64,000 bases of DNA from Capronia americana (Eukaryota > Ascomycota > Eurotiomycetes > Chaetothyriales > Herpotrichiellaceae). This document shows, one piece after another, positions 1 to 11,733 of this stretch. Where the stretch lies: the NCBI GenBank assembly GCA_016110215.1, contig JADWQD010000023.1:124001-188000 (forward strand), in the 5' to 3' direction. The notes below the pieces were generated by a model, which was not told the origin of the DNA, searched no databases, and saw only the letters and a list, made by a program, of their open reading frames with translations. Both the position numbers and the translations under genes were made by a program. Each line of letters opens with the position of its first letter. Positions within the stretch are counted from its first letter, which is position 1.

Positions 1-822
1 CGTGTGGTTGAGGCAGACAGTGAAGAGCAGATCACCATCTCCATTCCTTGATAAGGCCATGGCCTGAGCGGTTCTGGGGTCTAGTTGCGTCGAGCCATAT
101 TCGACCATGTGTGCTCCGCGGCCGACAAGTCCTCGAATGGAGGCGCCCCAGGAACGATCATCGTAGTTGGTTTGTTGCCATCCCTCTTGGACGGATGCCC
201 GTCTCAGCCTCTGGATTCTCCCACCTGCAAACGATATGAAGACATCCAGCGGACTGCTGGCGTAGATGCGGTGTACTGTATCAATGCTCAGGGTTGAGCT
301 TTCCATAGGCCGGCACCATTGACTGAGGTTCTCATCCTGAAGGGTCTGAGCGTTGCGGAACGCGTTTGTGGGTATGCAGAGGTTGAAGATCTCGTTTTTG
401 AGGGTGCAAACGAATGCATGGATTTCCTCGCTGTTGTTGAGGTCTGCGAATGTGACTCCGCAAGGCGCAATCTGATCCTGGAACTCGAACCGAAGGGTCA
501 TGTATGCCTCTTTCGTATCGCCTTCACTCCTGGCAAAGTCCGCGCATTGCACCTCCAAGACCTTCCCATTGTTCACCACTTTCCAATAGAACGTCCTCGG
601 GTAGGTCTTGGACTCGCGGAAATAGATGGAGCTCTGAGAGGCAAGGATGTGGGAAGAATACGCCTGCTCGTCTTTGCTGAAGGCTTTGCCGTCGCCCGAT
701 TTCTTGGAGGAAAATTTGGACTTGTCATAGGAGCCATTTGCTCTCGGAATTTGGAGGTTCACCACTGACGCCGCGGTGGCAGGTGTCACCTGGAAGGCGG
801 TCTCAGTGTAGAGAGAGAGCAT
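1..822 (-). CDS. NUP120: Nucleoporin Nup120 (Nup160 family), N-terminal part, truncated by window edge
   Basis: An uninterrupted minus-strand frame of 274 codons starts at the ATG at 822-820 and runs off the left edge. The N-terminus (MLSLYTETAFQV) and the stretch around codons 190-205 (STLSIDTVHRIYASSPLDV) resemble fungal Nup120/Nup160, the beta-propeller arm subunit of the nuclear pore Y-complex. The visible part covers roughly the first half of the propeller; the helical C-terminal part lies outside the window. No intron is needed in the part seen. The frame is easy to miss because a 149-codon shadow frame (319-768) lies on the plus strand. The family call rests on remembered motifs, so it is good but not certain; a coding region here is very likely. 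Confidence 0.8.
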   Translation of the reverse strand, partial: MLSLYTETAFQVTPATAASVVNLQIPRANGSYDKSKFSSKKSGDGKAFSKDEQAYSSHILASQSSIYFRESKTYPRTFYWKVVNNGKVLEVQCADFARSEGDTKEAYMTLRFEFQDQIAPCGVTFADLNNSEEIHAFVCTLKNEIFNLCIPTNAFRNAQTLQDENLSQWCRPMESSTLSIDTVHRIYASSPLDVFISFAGGRIQRLRRASVQEGWQQTNYDDRSWGASIRGLVGRGAHMVEYGSTQLDPRTAQAMALSRNGDGDLLFTVCLNHT

Positions 823-2261
823 GTTTGAGAGCGGCGCATGGATCGCATCAGGTCAAGAGTCATTCGGGCGGAGAGGCAATGGTACGATTGAGTTCATGAC
901 AGCGTTGATTCGAATTGTAGTTGGAAGAATCTTGAATGCTGGCTGCGACGCGACTTGCCCAAAAGTCGCGCTCACTGCAAATGCCAAGGATTCTACCTGG
1001 ATTCAACCTCGCTTCACCTTCTCACGAATCTAGCTCCGTACAGTGGCGAGCAACAAAAACACAAACATATCACCCCGAATTTAACTCGCATTATCTGGCT
1101 ATGAAGGATCGGGATGAATCCAATTCCCGTGCCGATACATGGCGCTTGTTGGATCTCTAGGGAGCAGGAAGCACGCCAGCCCTGCCTAAACCGACGACAC
1201 AATGCCAATGTTGAGTTCGGCATAAGCTGTCTTGCCAAGGTGCTCCGCCGTCCAGTTTCATGATACCATTGAGCCTGTCCTTCGTATTGCCCATCCCATG
1301 TAAATCCTTCGCCAGAAGATCGGGGCACAATCAGATTTCGGGATAGAGTCACCGCCTCGCTGAAGGGCGGAATGGGGAAATGTGCCTCGAGCAACGCAGA
1401 CAGTGATGGAAATCCTGACGAACCGTGAAGAGGTAAGCGGCGATGAGCCTGAAGTCGGAGGCGAAGACCGAGCTGGCTGTGCGGTTGTAGTCGGGACCAC
1501 CAAAACTTTCAAGTTTTGAGGAGCACGATGGCTTCATTCACGCACTGGCCAGAGGGCGCTGTTGGAGTCGGCCATTCTGGAACTGCAAACGATGTCTGGA
1601 TTTTGGCTGTGATTATGCGAAAGTGTATAAGACTTTCGGAGCCATATCCGGATTTCATGAGTCAGGGAATGGAGGGCCTTTCATGATACCTGGGATGGAA
1701 TATATCACGGTAGCATCTACCTCATTGTTGTCCATCTTCGCCATTCCCCGCCGACAGTATGCAGAAGGTCAGGTTAAGGGCAACGGCTAGGAAATCAGAC
1801 TCGTGGACGAGCGTTCCAGATCGCGGTGCCGCGAAGTGGCTACTGAATTAATCAGTGGGATGTGGTTGGATTCAGCCAGAGAGTCATGAAACTCGGTGGA
1901 CGTTTTCATGGCAGGGCAGGGCAGAGTAGCGTAGTTTAACAGGAGAATGCAAACAGCGACAAGCCTACAGAAACGAACCCTGATAACCGGAGTCCAGGCA
2001 AGTGTACTCTGTAGATATTAAGAACTAGTTGTCCAAAGTAGCTTTGAGCTTCCGAAATGTTCAGGTGTTACACTCGGGCTGACAAACAAGCTTCATAGTC
2101 CACCAACAAGCTATACCGAGAAGAGCGTTGGTGATCTCATTGAGTTTCGTCCTCGTGTTTACCCTCCAACCCTGGCTGTACTTTGCTCTAGGGATCACAA
2201 CGGAGTCTGCAAGGTACTGCCTCGGCCTTTTTTGCCTGTATATCGAGCCCAAGCCTCAAAA
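823..2261. other. Intergenic region, NUP120 promoter side; no confident gene
   Basis: This 1.4 kb stretch separates the divergent NUP120 and TMEM205-like genes. Minus-strand frames at 1014-1394 and 1349-1537 overlap in different phases and read partly like protein, but no start, splice pattern or family supports a gene. The region may hold a decayed coding fragment. The rest (1550-2261) shows nothing recognisable. Confidence 0.5.
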
Positions 2262-2898
2262 ATGTCGGAGGGATCAATCCTCTGGTCACCAGCGCCGTAC
2301 CATATCATCTCGTAAGCTTCAGCCCGTATCGCCAGACACCCACAGATATCATGCCACCCCACTCGCAGAGAACGGGAACTGACGCTCTCCCAGCTATGGC
2401 ATCCTCCTCGGCACGACGACGTTTCAGAGCTTCGTAGGAGGCATTGTGGCCTTCAAATCCCTCCCGAGAGCCCAGTTTGCGACTCTGCAACAGGCCACGT
2501 TCCCAATATACTTCGCTATGCAGACCGCGCTGCCAGTGGCTCTCGCATTGACCTTGCCTGCGGAGCGGACAGCCATCTCGACGCGGCCGGGAGGTTTTGC
2601 AGGCGTTTTTGACACGGAAAACAGACTCCAGGTATTGACTCCTCTGGCTACAATGTTGATAAGCGGGCTTCTCAACGTTGTATACCTTGGACCTGCGACG
2701 ACAAAATGCATGCGAGAGAGGAAACACCAGGAAACGAGAGATGGCAAGAAGAGCTACGAACCCGGCCCGCATAGCCAGGAGATGCAGCTGCTAAACAAGA
2801 AGTTCGAGTATCTGCACGGGGCCTCTTCGTTGGTAAACCTGGTAGGTTGGATTGCTATGGTGTGGTATGGTTTCTATCTAGGCGATAGATTGTTGTGA
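2262..2898 (+). CDS. TMEM205-like (DUF4149) membrane protein, 2 exons
   Basis: Exons 2262-2311 and 2394-2898 (184 aa) are joined over an 82-nt intron (gtaagc...ccag). The first exon starts at an ATG giving MSEGSILWSPAPYHIIS. The splice completes a Ser codon and leads into YGILLGTTTFQSFVGG. The family hallmarks are several hydrophobic segments, a PRAQFATLQQATFPIYF stretch and a C-terminal N/H-rich helix before the last membrane span (SLVNLVGWIAMVWYGFYLG). Vertebrate TMEM205 has been linked to drug efflux or secretion; the fungal role is unknown. About four membrane segments are predicted. The gene is convergent with the JEN-type transporter, 150 bp apart. A downstream GTG frame at 2446 is only the inside of exon 2. 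Confidence 0.85.
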
Positions 2899-3048
2899 GA
2901 GAAATGTACATCATATCCAACAAAACCAGCATCGACCTTTCCTCGACGTCGACTTCTTTGACATGTCCAGCTTCAACCTGTGGACGTCGAAGTTCCGACT
3001 TGTTCAGTTTCAAACTGTGTCGACGTCGACGCTCCATCTTTTCCAGGC

Positions 3049-4883
3049 TCAAGCCTTCTCGAGATGCTCACCCACCGTCTTGTCAATAGAGTCAGGAACC
3101 ATTTCCTGACCTGCTTGCCTGGTTTTGACCCTCTCAATCCCAATGTCTGTCAGTCGGTGGCCTGCTTTGCGAAGATTCTCGAGCTCATTCGCTTGTGCTG
3201 CATACTCCGCTCTTTCACTCTCGCTCATCTCAGGACCCAAGAACAGGAACAGGAACTGGTATGCCCAGACGGCGCCCATGAAAATACCAATGACCTTGCC
3301 ATAGTCAAAACGTTTGACTCCATTGTGGGGCGGGAGTGGGTAGTCCTCGCCGATTACGGCCTGGATTGTCGCCGACGCCGACGACGCGAGGTTTCCGAGT
3401 TGATAAGTAAGTCCAACGGCTGTAGTTCGAAGAGCTTCTGGTGCTAATTCCATGAGCTGGATCGGGATTGGTCCCCATATTCCGCCCACGAAGAACTGCA
3501 GGAAGAATGCGGACGCTACCAGGCTCATGTTGCGTGGAATGATATAGGCCGGGACGAGGGCGCCTCCGCAAACGGCTGCGAAAAGCATTGTGAGTCGCCG
3601 GCCAAAGAACGTGCTGACATAGCCCATAGTGGTGCCGCCGATCAATGCGCCTATCTGCCCGACGACACTAATGACAGTAACGTCGGTAGGTCCCAAGAGC
3701 ACTTGGTTCTTGAGGAATGTCGGATAGAAATCCTGGCTGTGATCAATTTAGCAGAGGTGGGCGCATCAGGGTTAGGGTTAGGGCACGGGCACTGAGACTA
3801 ACCTTCCGTGACTGCAGGAGTTGAAGCCTGTCATTAAGATGACGAGGTAGACGAAGAGCACCCAATTCTGCTTGATGGCGATCCAGGAAGCTCTGATCCA
3901 CGCCTTGTATCCGGCGCCTTTTATTTCGGAGTGCCCACCACGTTTCTGATCGGCGATGAGCTGCGCTTCTCTCTCGGCCCTCATGACCTGAAAAGTATTC
4001 GTCTCGGGCAGCCACCAACGAAAGGCGATGATGAAGACCGGTGGCGCAGCCCCGAACCAAAAGAGCGAGCGCCAGCCGTGGGACGTTGTTGGCACGAGCT
4101 GAGCAGAGTCAATCAACGTACAGGAAGGGCATGGCCGAGCTTACTGCACGATAAAAGACGGATGCCAGGAGATATCCAGCCGCATAGCCTTGCTGAAATA
4201 ATCCGGAGAGCAACCCACGAGCATCGTACGGAAGATCCTCCAGGGCCGTCGCCGCTGCCGGACCAAAGAGACCTAGTATAGATGTCAGATGGGCGTTTCC
4301 TTGGCAGATGTCAACTTACCACCCATGGCGATGCCATACAACGCCCTAACGCCCAGAAACTGAGACAGAGTGTTGCAGAATCCCGATGCCAGCTCCAGAA
4401 CAATGAAGAGGGTGAGATTGATAATCATGGGCCATTTTCGCCCGTACCGGTCCGACATGGTACCAAAAATCAGGGCGCCGACCGAGCGGAGCATCAATGT
4501 GACGGTAAGACCCTATTGCAAATCAGTCTGCAAGACAATGCCAGGCCTGATGGCCATCACACACCCAAGAGACAGCCGAGTTTTCAACATTGAAGTCCGC
4601 CGCGATCTCGGTAATGGTCAGCGACACCGTGAAGAAGTCGAAGGCATCCCAAGTCCAGCCCAAGAAGCCGGCCAGAAACATGAGCTGTGAAGGGTCAGCC
4701 GATTGAAGGGGCTCAGCCTTGTTGGCCTTTACGGACCCATTGGTGCTTGTCAAGTTCCTTGAGGATACTGTATGGGTTTCGTAAATGCGACCTGGGTGGT
4801 TTCAGGCTAGATGGTCTGGTAAGGAAATAGCGGCCTATTTGTGCGGGTGAGTAGAACCACCCTGCTGCCATATAATTACGCAT
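3049..4883 (-). CDS. JEN-type monocarboxylate/H+ symporter (MFS), 6 exons
   Basis: Exons run 4883-4737, 4684-4565, 4512-4320, 4272-4145, 4098-3803 and 3736-3049 (523 aa). Diagnostic JEN/SHS-family blocks are GWTWDAFDFFTVSLT in TM1, LMLRSVGALIFG, DRYGRKWPM between TM2 and TM3, and SHGSQDFYPTFLKNQ after the central loop. The long hydrophilic tail (about 70 residues) is cytosolic. JEN proteins import lactate, pyruvate or dicarboxylates with protons at the plasma membrane and are usually glucose-repressed. Intron 1 has a weak donor (gtccgt), chosen because only it keeps frame into the TM1 block. The start at 4883 (MRNYMAAGWF) is the first ATG of that frame; the frame itself runs further upstream only through a GTG. 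Intron 5 contains a short TTAGGG tract (see repeat at 3768-3783). Confidence 0.88.
3768..3783 (+). repeat. Interstitial telomere-like tract (TTAGGG)n in an intron
   Basis: AGGGTTAGGGTTAGGG, nearly three TTAGGG units, lies in the fifth intron of the JEN-type transporter gene. TTAGGG is the telomere repeat of most filamentous ascomycetes. At 16 bp it could be chance or the scar of telomerase-mediated break repair. Confidence 0.85.
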
Positions 4884-7421
4884 CTTGAAGGATTGTCGAT
4901 TGTGATCGAGAGTAGACACCTACACCCAGATTGCGAGAAGAGACGGTATTTTCCCGCCCTGGAGGAGAGCGTCTGGCTAAGATATAGCCAACACGACCCT
5001 GGCTCTGCTAAATCCTCGCCCACGAGACACCAGTTGTCCTACCTTTCACACCTTCCTGGCATAGAAGCAGCCAAGGCTCAACCAGCCCACCTGGCTATGT
5101 GGATTGGCGACGGTGTTGGGTTCGCTCGTTCGGCAAAACGATCACCTTCGTTTCCCCAACTCCAACTGGAGAGCATAGCTTGTAGACCCTGTTCATTGAT
5201 CATGTTGTCATGCTGCTCAGTGGAGGCAGGGAAGACGCTCCTATCAACCAGAACCATGCTTGCAGAGCATAGCTGCATGCGGTATGCTTCTATCTTGGCT
5301 TTCGACGCAGTTGATGGAGGCCAAGGATATTGTCCTGCAGGCTATCAAGCCAATCCCGCTTAAGATATGGTCCGTTGTCTTCATATTGATGGAATGGGGA
5401 CCCCGCATTATGAGGTTACAACGCAGATCGCTTGTGATATCGTGCGGAGAGATGCAGCAAGACCGACCAAGTGGCTTGCAAAAGTGTCTTTTTGTATCCC
5501 TCGGCAGATGCTTGGTCCAGTAGAAGCAACCTAAGGCCCGGGCTTTCGCTCCATGGTGTGCCGGATATCAAACGGCACACCGGTTCGCCCACCGATTTCC
5601 CCGTATATTAACAGTAATTGTGGTGGGCATCCTGTCCGATCACCTTGGTGGTAGCTGGTCAGCAGGTATACTCTGTGTGCTGACGGTATTCATCCCAAAT
5701 GCCTTCCTCGTGTAAATTGCCCTAGCTGTGTCATATCGGCATCGAACCGAAGCAGTTAACACTGAGTGCTTTGGTGGTGTCCCAAGGACGGTTGGATTAC
5801 CTTCTGCCGTATGCGCAGAGGAGGCGGGGGCAGAAACGTTGTCGACGAGCCTTGGGATCAGATTGCATTAGCTGTCCCTGTGGAGGGGTGGAAGCCTAGC
5901 TTATCTTGTGGCTTATCATTTCTGACACAATCACTGGAACGGCCCTCCGTATGCTCTCTGTTCAGCCAGTCAGAGAGGGCACGGTAAGATGACTTCCACA
6001 TAGATCTGATCAGGGTATAATCTCGATAGCTCATATCCGGCACTTAGCACTGGTAGGGAGCATGACTCAAGGTATAGATTCCTGGGGCTGTCGCGGTCCG
6101 TCGGGATAGCTGAGTGATTTCGAGTGAGACCTGCGTGAGGAATGCGGAAAGGAAGGAAAACATCAGATTTTGCATGATCCTCAAACACTTCAGCTTTGAT
6201 TCGAGATTGAAAGGGGACATTCTGTGATCTGGCCTTTGATGAGTCTGGCGCCCTGCCCCAAACGCAGGGACAGGCGGCCTGATTTGAGCGACTATTCAAA
6301 TCAGACAGCTGGTCCTGCATTGGGGCGGTCGACAACATCGTACGTGGCTCTGAAGTTCATAGTACGTAGTTCTTATCTCCTTTGCCTTCGCAGCCCATAA
6401 CCGTTTGGCTCGAGTAAGCTCCCAAGCACTGACACGATGTGGTCCAGATAACGAAGTCAGCCACCCGAAACGCACAGGCAGCAAGTGGCATTGGTTATCC
6501 TAGTACGGACCGCGGCAGAATCCAAGTCAGTCAAAGAAGAGGTCCTTCTCACTACTCCGTACGTACGAGTTACTTGTCGGTCGAATAGAAGACGCTTACC
6601 ACTTTCCACACATGTACTGTGTACCTGCGGGCGTAAAATTTTCAGCAAGCGCGGGTGAGGAAGGGCTGAAGGGAAAGTACATATTTCCGATAACCCCGCC
6701 AATCACGAAGCTGATCTGATCACCAACTGCTCGTTTATTTTTGGCCCTTGAGGCTCTTCTGATGTGTCATGGACGGCTCCTAACCATGTGGAAATCATCT
6801 CGCTTGCTCGTTCTGTGGTGCAGATTACTGCTTGCAAAGGATCTCCGGAATTCGGCGGCTGATCGACTCTTCTCCTGGCCCGAGGACCTTCTGATAGTCT
6901 GAGTCTGGTCTGAGTCGCTGGATTTTGTCGAGGGACGTTGATGAAACCGGTTCACTAATACAAGGATGTTAGTGCTTACTTTGTCCACTTGGTCCAGCGC
7001 ATTGCGTTTCATATTCGCCCGCCAGACTCGGTTTCTAGGCTCCTGGTCCAACTCGATGGTACGACTAAGCACCTACCCTTACTGAATTCTATCAGACCTT
7101 ACCCTCCCTAGCCTCATGAGGCTGATGGTTCCCGGCAGTGGGCTCTTCCAGGCGTGCTCACGATGATAATGTCGCAATACAAAGGGCCAAGTTCTCCTTA
7201 CAGGGCTGGCGCCACCGCCCTCTACCTGGGAAAGACCTCTGTCGACTACTGCGTATATTGGCAACAGACCTCCAGGCGTCTGGTTTGTGACAGTCCTTGC
7301 CTCAGTCGCTGCGGAATAAACCGTATTTCATCGCTGGCGCCGATGCATATCTTTTGAGTATTTCTCTTCTGGGCCACAGAACACTTTATCGCGGCTCTGG
7401 TTAAGTCTATCTTTCTCCAAC
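4884..7421. other. Long intergenic region, no confident gene
   Basis: About 2.5 kb lies between the divergent transporter and orphan membrane protein genes. Frames up to 156 codons exist on both strands but show no family motif, no plausible splice chain and mixed composition. One exact copy of the nonamer TACTCCGTA lies at 6553-6561, next to a short alternating GTAC stretch. The region is probably regulatory plus UTR. Confidence 0.6.
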
Positions 7422-9936
7422 ATGGATCATACCGGCGCAGGTCGCCGCGTCTCTCGTTCGTTGTACGGTAAACTCTTCAACGTGACACCCGAGCAGGGCG
7501 GGAACGACTCACAAATCGACCTTGATCCTATTCTCCCCGCTGGACCGAAACGGACCTATACCGTCCAGAGTTTTGCAAGCCCTCAAGAGAGGTTCGTCGA
7601 GTATGAGAAGGTTGAGCTGAGCGATGCGCCGACCCCGAATCATGCGCAGACCTTTGGTCAATCGCTCGAAGGGCCCAAGGAAGCCATCCGAATGGGCTTT
7701 TGGCCAAACTCATACAAACTCCTTCCTCACTTTGCGGCCGCGGCCGTCACCGTGGCGGTAGTCCAGCTGAGCTTCAGGAATGAGTACTGGTAAGTGGAAC
7801 ACATTTCAATGTCCAGGGCACGTCAACTAACCCTCGGCTCACAGGATGGATTTAGTTGACCCTAACGTCGAAATTCTACCCGGTATCACACAAGGAGGTG
7901 CAATGAACGCTCTTCAACTGGCAGCCAAACTGCACGAGCTAATCTTGGTCGCCTCGTTGGGGAACATCATTATGCACGTTGCCCAGGCGCATCTCGTCGG
8001 CAATCATGGGCTTCCGCTTGGAATGCTAGCGAACAGTTTTGCGGTTGGCTCGGGCGACTACATAAGGACCAAGGCATACTGGTCTTCGATCATGACAGGC
8101 AAAGCTCACTACTGGAGGTTTTGGCTGCTCTCACTCTTTGCGACTCTTCTTGCGACCATCGCCGGACCGTCTTCTGCCATCGCAGTCATTCCCTCGCTGA
8201 ACTGGTTCTCTATCGACAGGCCTTTCATCAATGATGTTCTACCCTTCTATATCTACAACCAGAGTACAGTGCTGTGGCCGGATGAACTCACCAAAGCGAG
8301 TGTCAATGCTCCGGATTCAGGCGTGGACTGCGTTAATTACACCTTATCCTCACTCGCCCAAGATTCCTGTCCTGCGGGCGGCTTCCGTGACACTTATCAG
8401 TGGGCAGGTAATCTCCTGTTCACTAATTCTACCGCCGGCACCAACATCAGCTTCCCTGATGCTCGCGGAGATACTCGAAGAGTTCTTTCAACCCAGAGCT
8501 GCGCCAGTGACTTTGATGGGAGAGCCTCTGGCATGTCGTTGAACACATTCATTAGCGGGGCGCTGACTGCTTACTGGACCTTTGCCCGCAACAACTGGCA
8601 AGGCCTGGCTCTTGAAACTTCACAACCCAGGCTAAGTCTAGCCGGACCAATCTATGCCCCAAGGGTCGAGGTCATGTGCAACGGAAATGACTACTACAAC
8701 ACCTCGGAGGTAGAAGCTCGTACTCATGTCAACTTTCCCAGTTTCACTCCCGATAGGCAACTTCCTAGTAAGGACTACATCCTACCATACCACAGTACGC
8801 TGAATGACACGACGTTCGACTGGGTGCGCATGCCGGAAGGAGCTGAAAACCCATCGATTGGAGCCGCTGTCAGAGTTCCATGGGAATATACACCCGCGGC
8901 CAACACGACGGACTTTCACCAGGCAACAGAGATCCACGCTTGTAGTATCTACGCGCAGTGGGTGCCCGTGGATGTTTTCTACGAGCCTAAGACCAGCGAT
9001 CAGGTCGCATTCACCGTCAAAGGGAAGCTGCCCAACACCTGCCTCACTCTCCCTCACCAAGCTGCTGTCGACCAACCGGTCAGGAACATCACTATCAGTC
9101 AAGATTATGCGGACGCGATCAATCAGGGCATTGCCTTCACTGACGGGCCCATACCTGCCATCGTCGCCATGCTTCAGCAAGCAGTATTCGAAGACCCCCG
9201 AGTCACTGATCAGGTCATGAATGCTTTCAAATCACCGTTCGTTGGCAGTGCGCAAACAGGGGAAAACGCCAACATTACAACCGACGATGTCCGAAGGAAT
9301 CGTGCCACTATGATATCCACCTTGTTGGCCGGCGCTATCACCGATGGTCTGGCACGAATCGCCGGCAACGGTCTTTTCCCCTACTCACCATCTATGTTTC
9401 TGCTTAACCAGACAGACGGTGACAAACTTGTTGGCCGCTTCCTTGTGACAAGCGCACAGGGCGGCGAAGACGAAACCTTGAATACCACGACAGCAGACCT
9501 CGGCAGTCTGCTCCGCATCGATCCAGTCTTTGATCGCTACGGGTATGGCTACAGCTGGAAAGGGTCGAAAACTGTACAGTTCGGGATTATCGTGCTACTG
9601 ATTCACATGGCCGTTGCGGCTGCGCATTCCGCCTTCATCTTCTACAAGGTTGTCATCCTGAAGGAGGGATTGGTCAGTTCGTGGACGACAGTCGCGGAGC
9701 TGATCGCGTTGGCGTTGAACTCGCATCCGTCGCCGAGATTGCAAGATACGTGTGCAGGTGTGGAGGCGGCTAAGACATGGAGACAGACTGTCACTGTACG
9801 TGAAACCTATCCCGGTCATTTGGAGATGGTGGTCGGCCCAGACGACAAAACACGGTACCCAATGCCGCAGGCGGGCAGGCTGTATGGGCATCTCGATGAA
9901 GGAGAGGACGAGTTCTTCGACGCCAAGGAAGCTTGA
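7422..9936 (+). CDS. Fungal multi-pass membrane protein with large extracytoplasmic domain, unknown function, 2 exons
   Basis: Exons 7422-7789 and 7845-9936 give 819 aa. The 55-nt intron (gtaagt...acag) splits a Trp codon. About 100 hydrophilic residues precede three membrane segments, at roughly residues 102-120 (HFAAAAVTVAVVQLSF), 146-170 and 209-231. A domain of about 460 residues follows, with several N-glycosylation sequons and scattered cysteines. A last membrane segment is near 701-728 and an acidic tail of about 90 residues ends the protein. This layout recurs in unnamed plasma-membrane protein families of filamentous fungi, but I recognise no named domain. The topology fits a surface sensor or scaffold, which is inference. 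No obvious partner lies beside it. Confidence 0.8.
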
Positions 9937-10894
9937 GCTGAGGATAATGAAATGCTAAAGCGATATTCGAACGGGATGATACGTCAAAGTCATGGTGTCT
10001 TCTTGTCTTCACGGCTAGGCGTCGCTTTGTAGCGTTGGACCTTTTGCTTCTGTTTGTTATATGCAGTCATGCTCCTAGATACCCCAATCTCTTAGATTTT
10101 GTGGCAGGACAAGCATACCAGGCCCGTCCATCAGGGACCGTCTTCAAGGATCATTTGCAGTCTTGTCTGGCCGCCGCGGACAACTTGGCAAGCATTTGCT
10201 GTAGCTCCAATGCGCAAAAAGACATCCCAAAATTTATTGGCAGGCTGTGTAGCGAGTCGTTGAGTGAATCTCCAGCTAGCAACGCGCTCAACCAGTACGG
10301 TGTATACTGATAGGTGAGTTCGACTCACCGTCACTTTGCTTCATCTCGCCTCTCGAGGAATATAGCCAGACCGGGCTTAGTGTCTGTGGATCATCTGTTC
10401 CAGGGGTGTAGAGCTTCAGCCGCAAATCCACCGACTGCTATACGTATCGCGTTCTCAAGTTACAGGGTCGTTGGTTATGCCTCAACGAAGCTGGCACATG
10501 CTCCCTGACCTGTGTGAGATATAGAAGTGGCGTCTTCTAGCTCGGTGGACTGGCTTGAGTTCTGGTCGGCCTGATCAGCGGCGAGGAATGACTGGATTTG
10601 ATCGTATCACGTCCAGGATGTCGCTGGGATTGAGCACCTGTGGATTATGCTTGTTCATGCTGGATCTGAATTCGATTCCACACATGCAGGGTGAAGGCTG
10701 GTACGTTTCAAAGCTGTCGGCGGCGATGCAGCGGCGTTCGATAGACTTATAAAGGGTTGAGGTCCTCCGGCTTGCTTCGAACATCCTCCCATCTCTGCCA
10801 TTCACAACGCATCCTCAGCCATCTTCGCCAGATCCAGCACGCTCTCCCCTCCCCTTGTCACAAGAGCTGAGTTCTATATCCTTCTCAACGAACC
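9937..10894. other. Intergenic region with TATA-like element
   Basis: This is the 3' flank of the membrane protein gene and the promoter of the DUF1223 gene. TATAAA at 10748-10753 is 142 nt upstream of the DUF1223 ATG, and a pyrimidine-rich leader follows. Small open frames here show no homology that I recognise. Confidence 0.55.
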
Positions 10895-11733
10895 ATGTCT
10901 TTCTTCAGCCTCTTCAAGAAGAAGAAGGTGCCATTGGCATGCATGATGTCTCTTGACCAAGGACACCATCACACCGAAGCCTGCTTCGTGGACATCATGC
11001 CCTTGTCCGTCGTCGAGCTCTTCCAGTCTCAAGGCTGCAAATCTTGCCCACCGGCGCTCCCCGGGATCCACGACGCGACGAACAACCCGAACCTTCTGCT
11101 CCTCACCTATGATGTGACATATTGGAACCCGTCCAGTGAGTGGACCGACACCTTTGGTTCGACCCAATGGGACTCGCGGCAGCGCCAATACGTGACCAAG
11201 TGGGGGAGGAATGGCCTCTTCACACCGCAAATCATCGTGGACGGCGTGTCGGACGGCATCGGCGCCACCAAGGAAAACATCAACGAGGTCATCATGAAGG
11301 CGATGCAGCTCAGGAACGGAATGAACTGGGCACTCGGCATCGACCGCGTCGGCAACGAACTCAGGCTCGCTTCTGAAGTCTCAGAAGCCGACATGGTGTA
11401 CGACGTTATCGTCGTCAAGTATGACCCGATGTTGCAGACCGTCAAGCCGGACAAAGGGTACGTTCTCTTCCAGTTTGAGTCTGAGTGTGGTCGCCATCTG
11501 ACCGGATCGTGACTGCGCCAATACCGGAAACACACTGACAAGCCTCCCGCAGTCCCAATAAGAGGATGAAGATCCCGCACCGCAACGTGGTCAAGGAGCT
11601 GATGAAGATTGGAGAGTGGCAAGGCGGAATCACATCGATCCAATTGCCGAACTTCAAGAAGGACGGCTATGAGCGCGTTGCTTTTGTCCAGGGCGGGCTC
11701 GGTGGTCCGATCATTGCTGCGCTCAAGCTGTAG
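10895..11733 (+). CDS. DUF1223 thioredoxin-like protein, 2 exons
   Basis: Exons 10895-11457 and 11553-11733 (247 aa) are joined over a 95-nt intron (gtacgt...gcag). The core VVELFQSQGCKSCPPA carries a CxxC pair (Cys48, Cys51) at the thioredoxin-like active-site position. Further DUF1223 signatures are the YDVTYWN strand, a W-T-D-TFGS segment, RQ-Y and GLFTPQIIVDG. DUF1223 is best known from proteobacteria, where the proteins are periplasmic; here no signal peptide is seen and the N-terminus is lysine-rich, so a cytosolic location is likely. Function is unproven; a redox or disulfide role is the natural guess. The second exon completes the fold (NVVKELMKIGEWQGG). A bacterial origin in the distant past is possible, but the gene has an intron and normal composition. 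Confidence 0.85.

Noticed and set aside
319..768. Plus-strand frame of 149 codons
   Set aside because: It is the antisense shadow of the NUP120 frame, which has clear family motifs.
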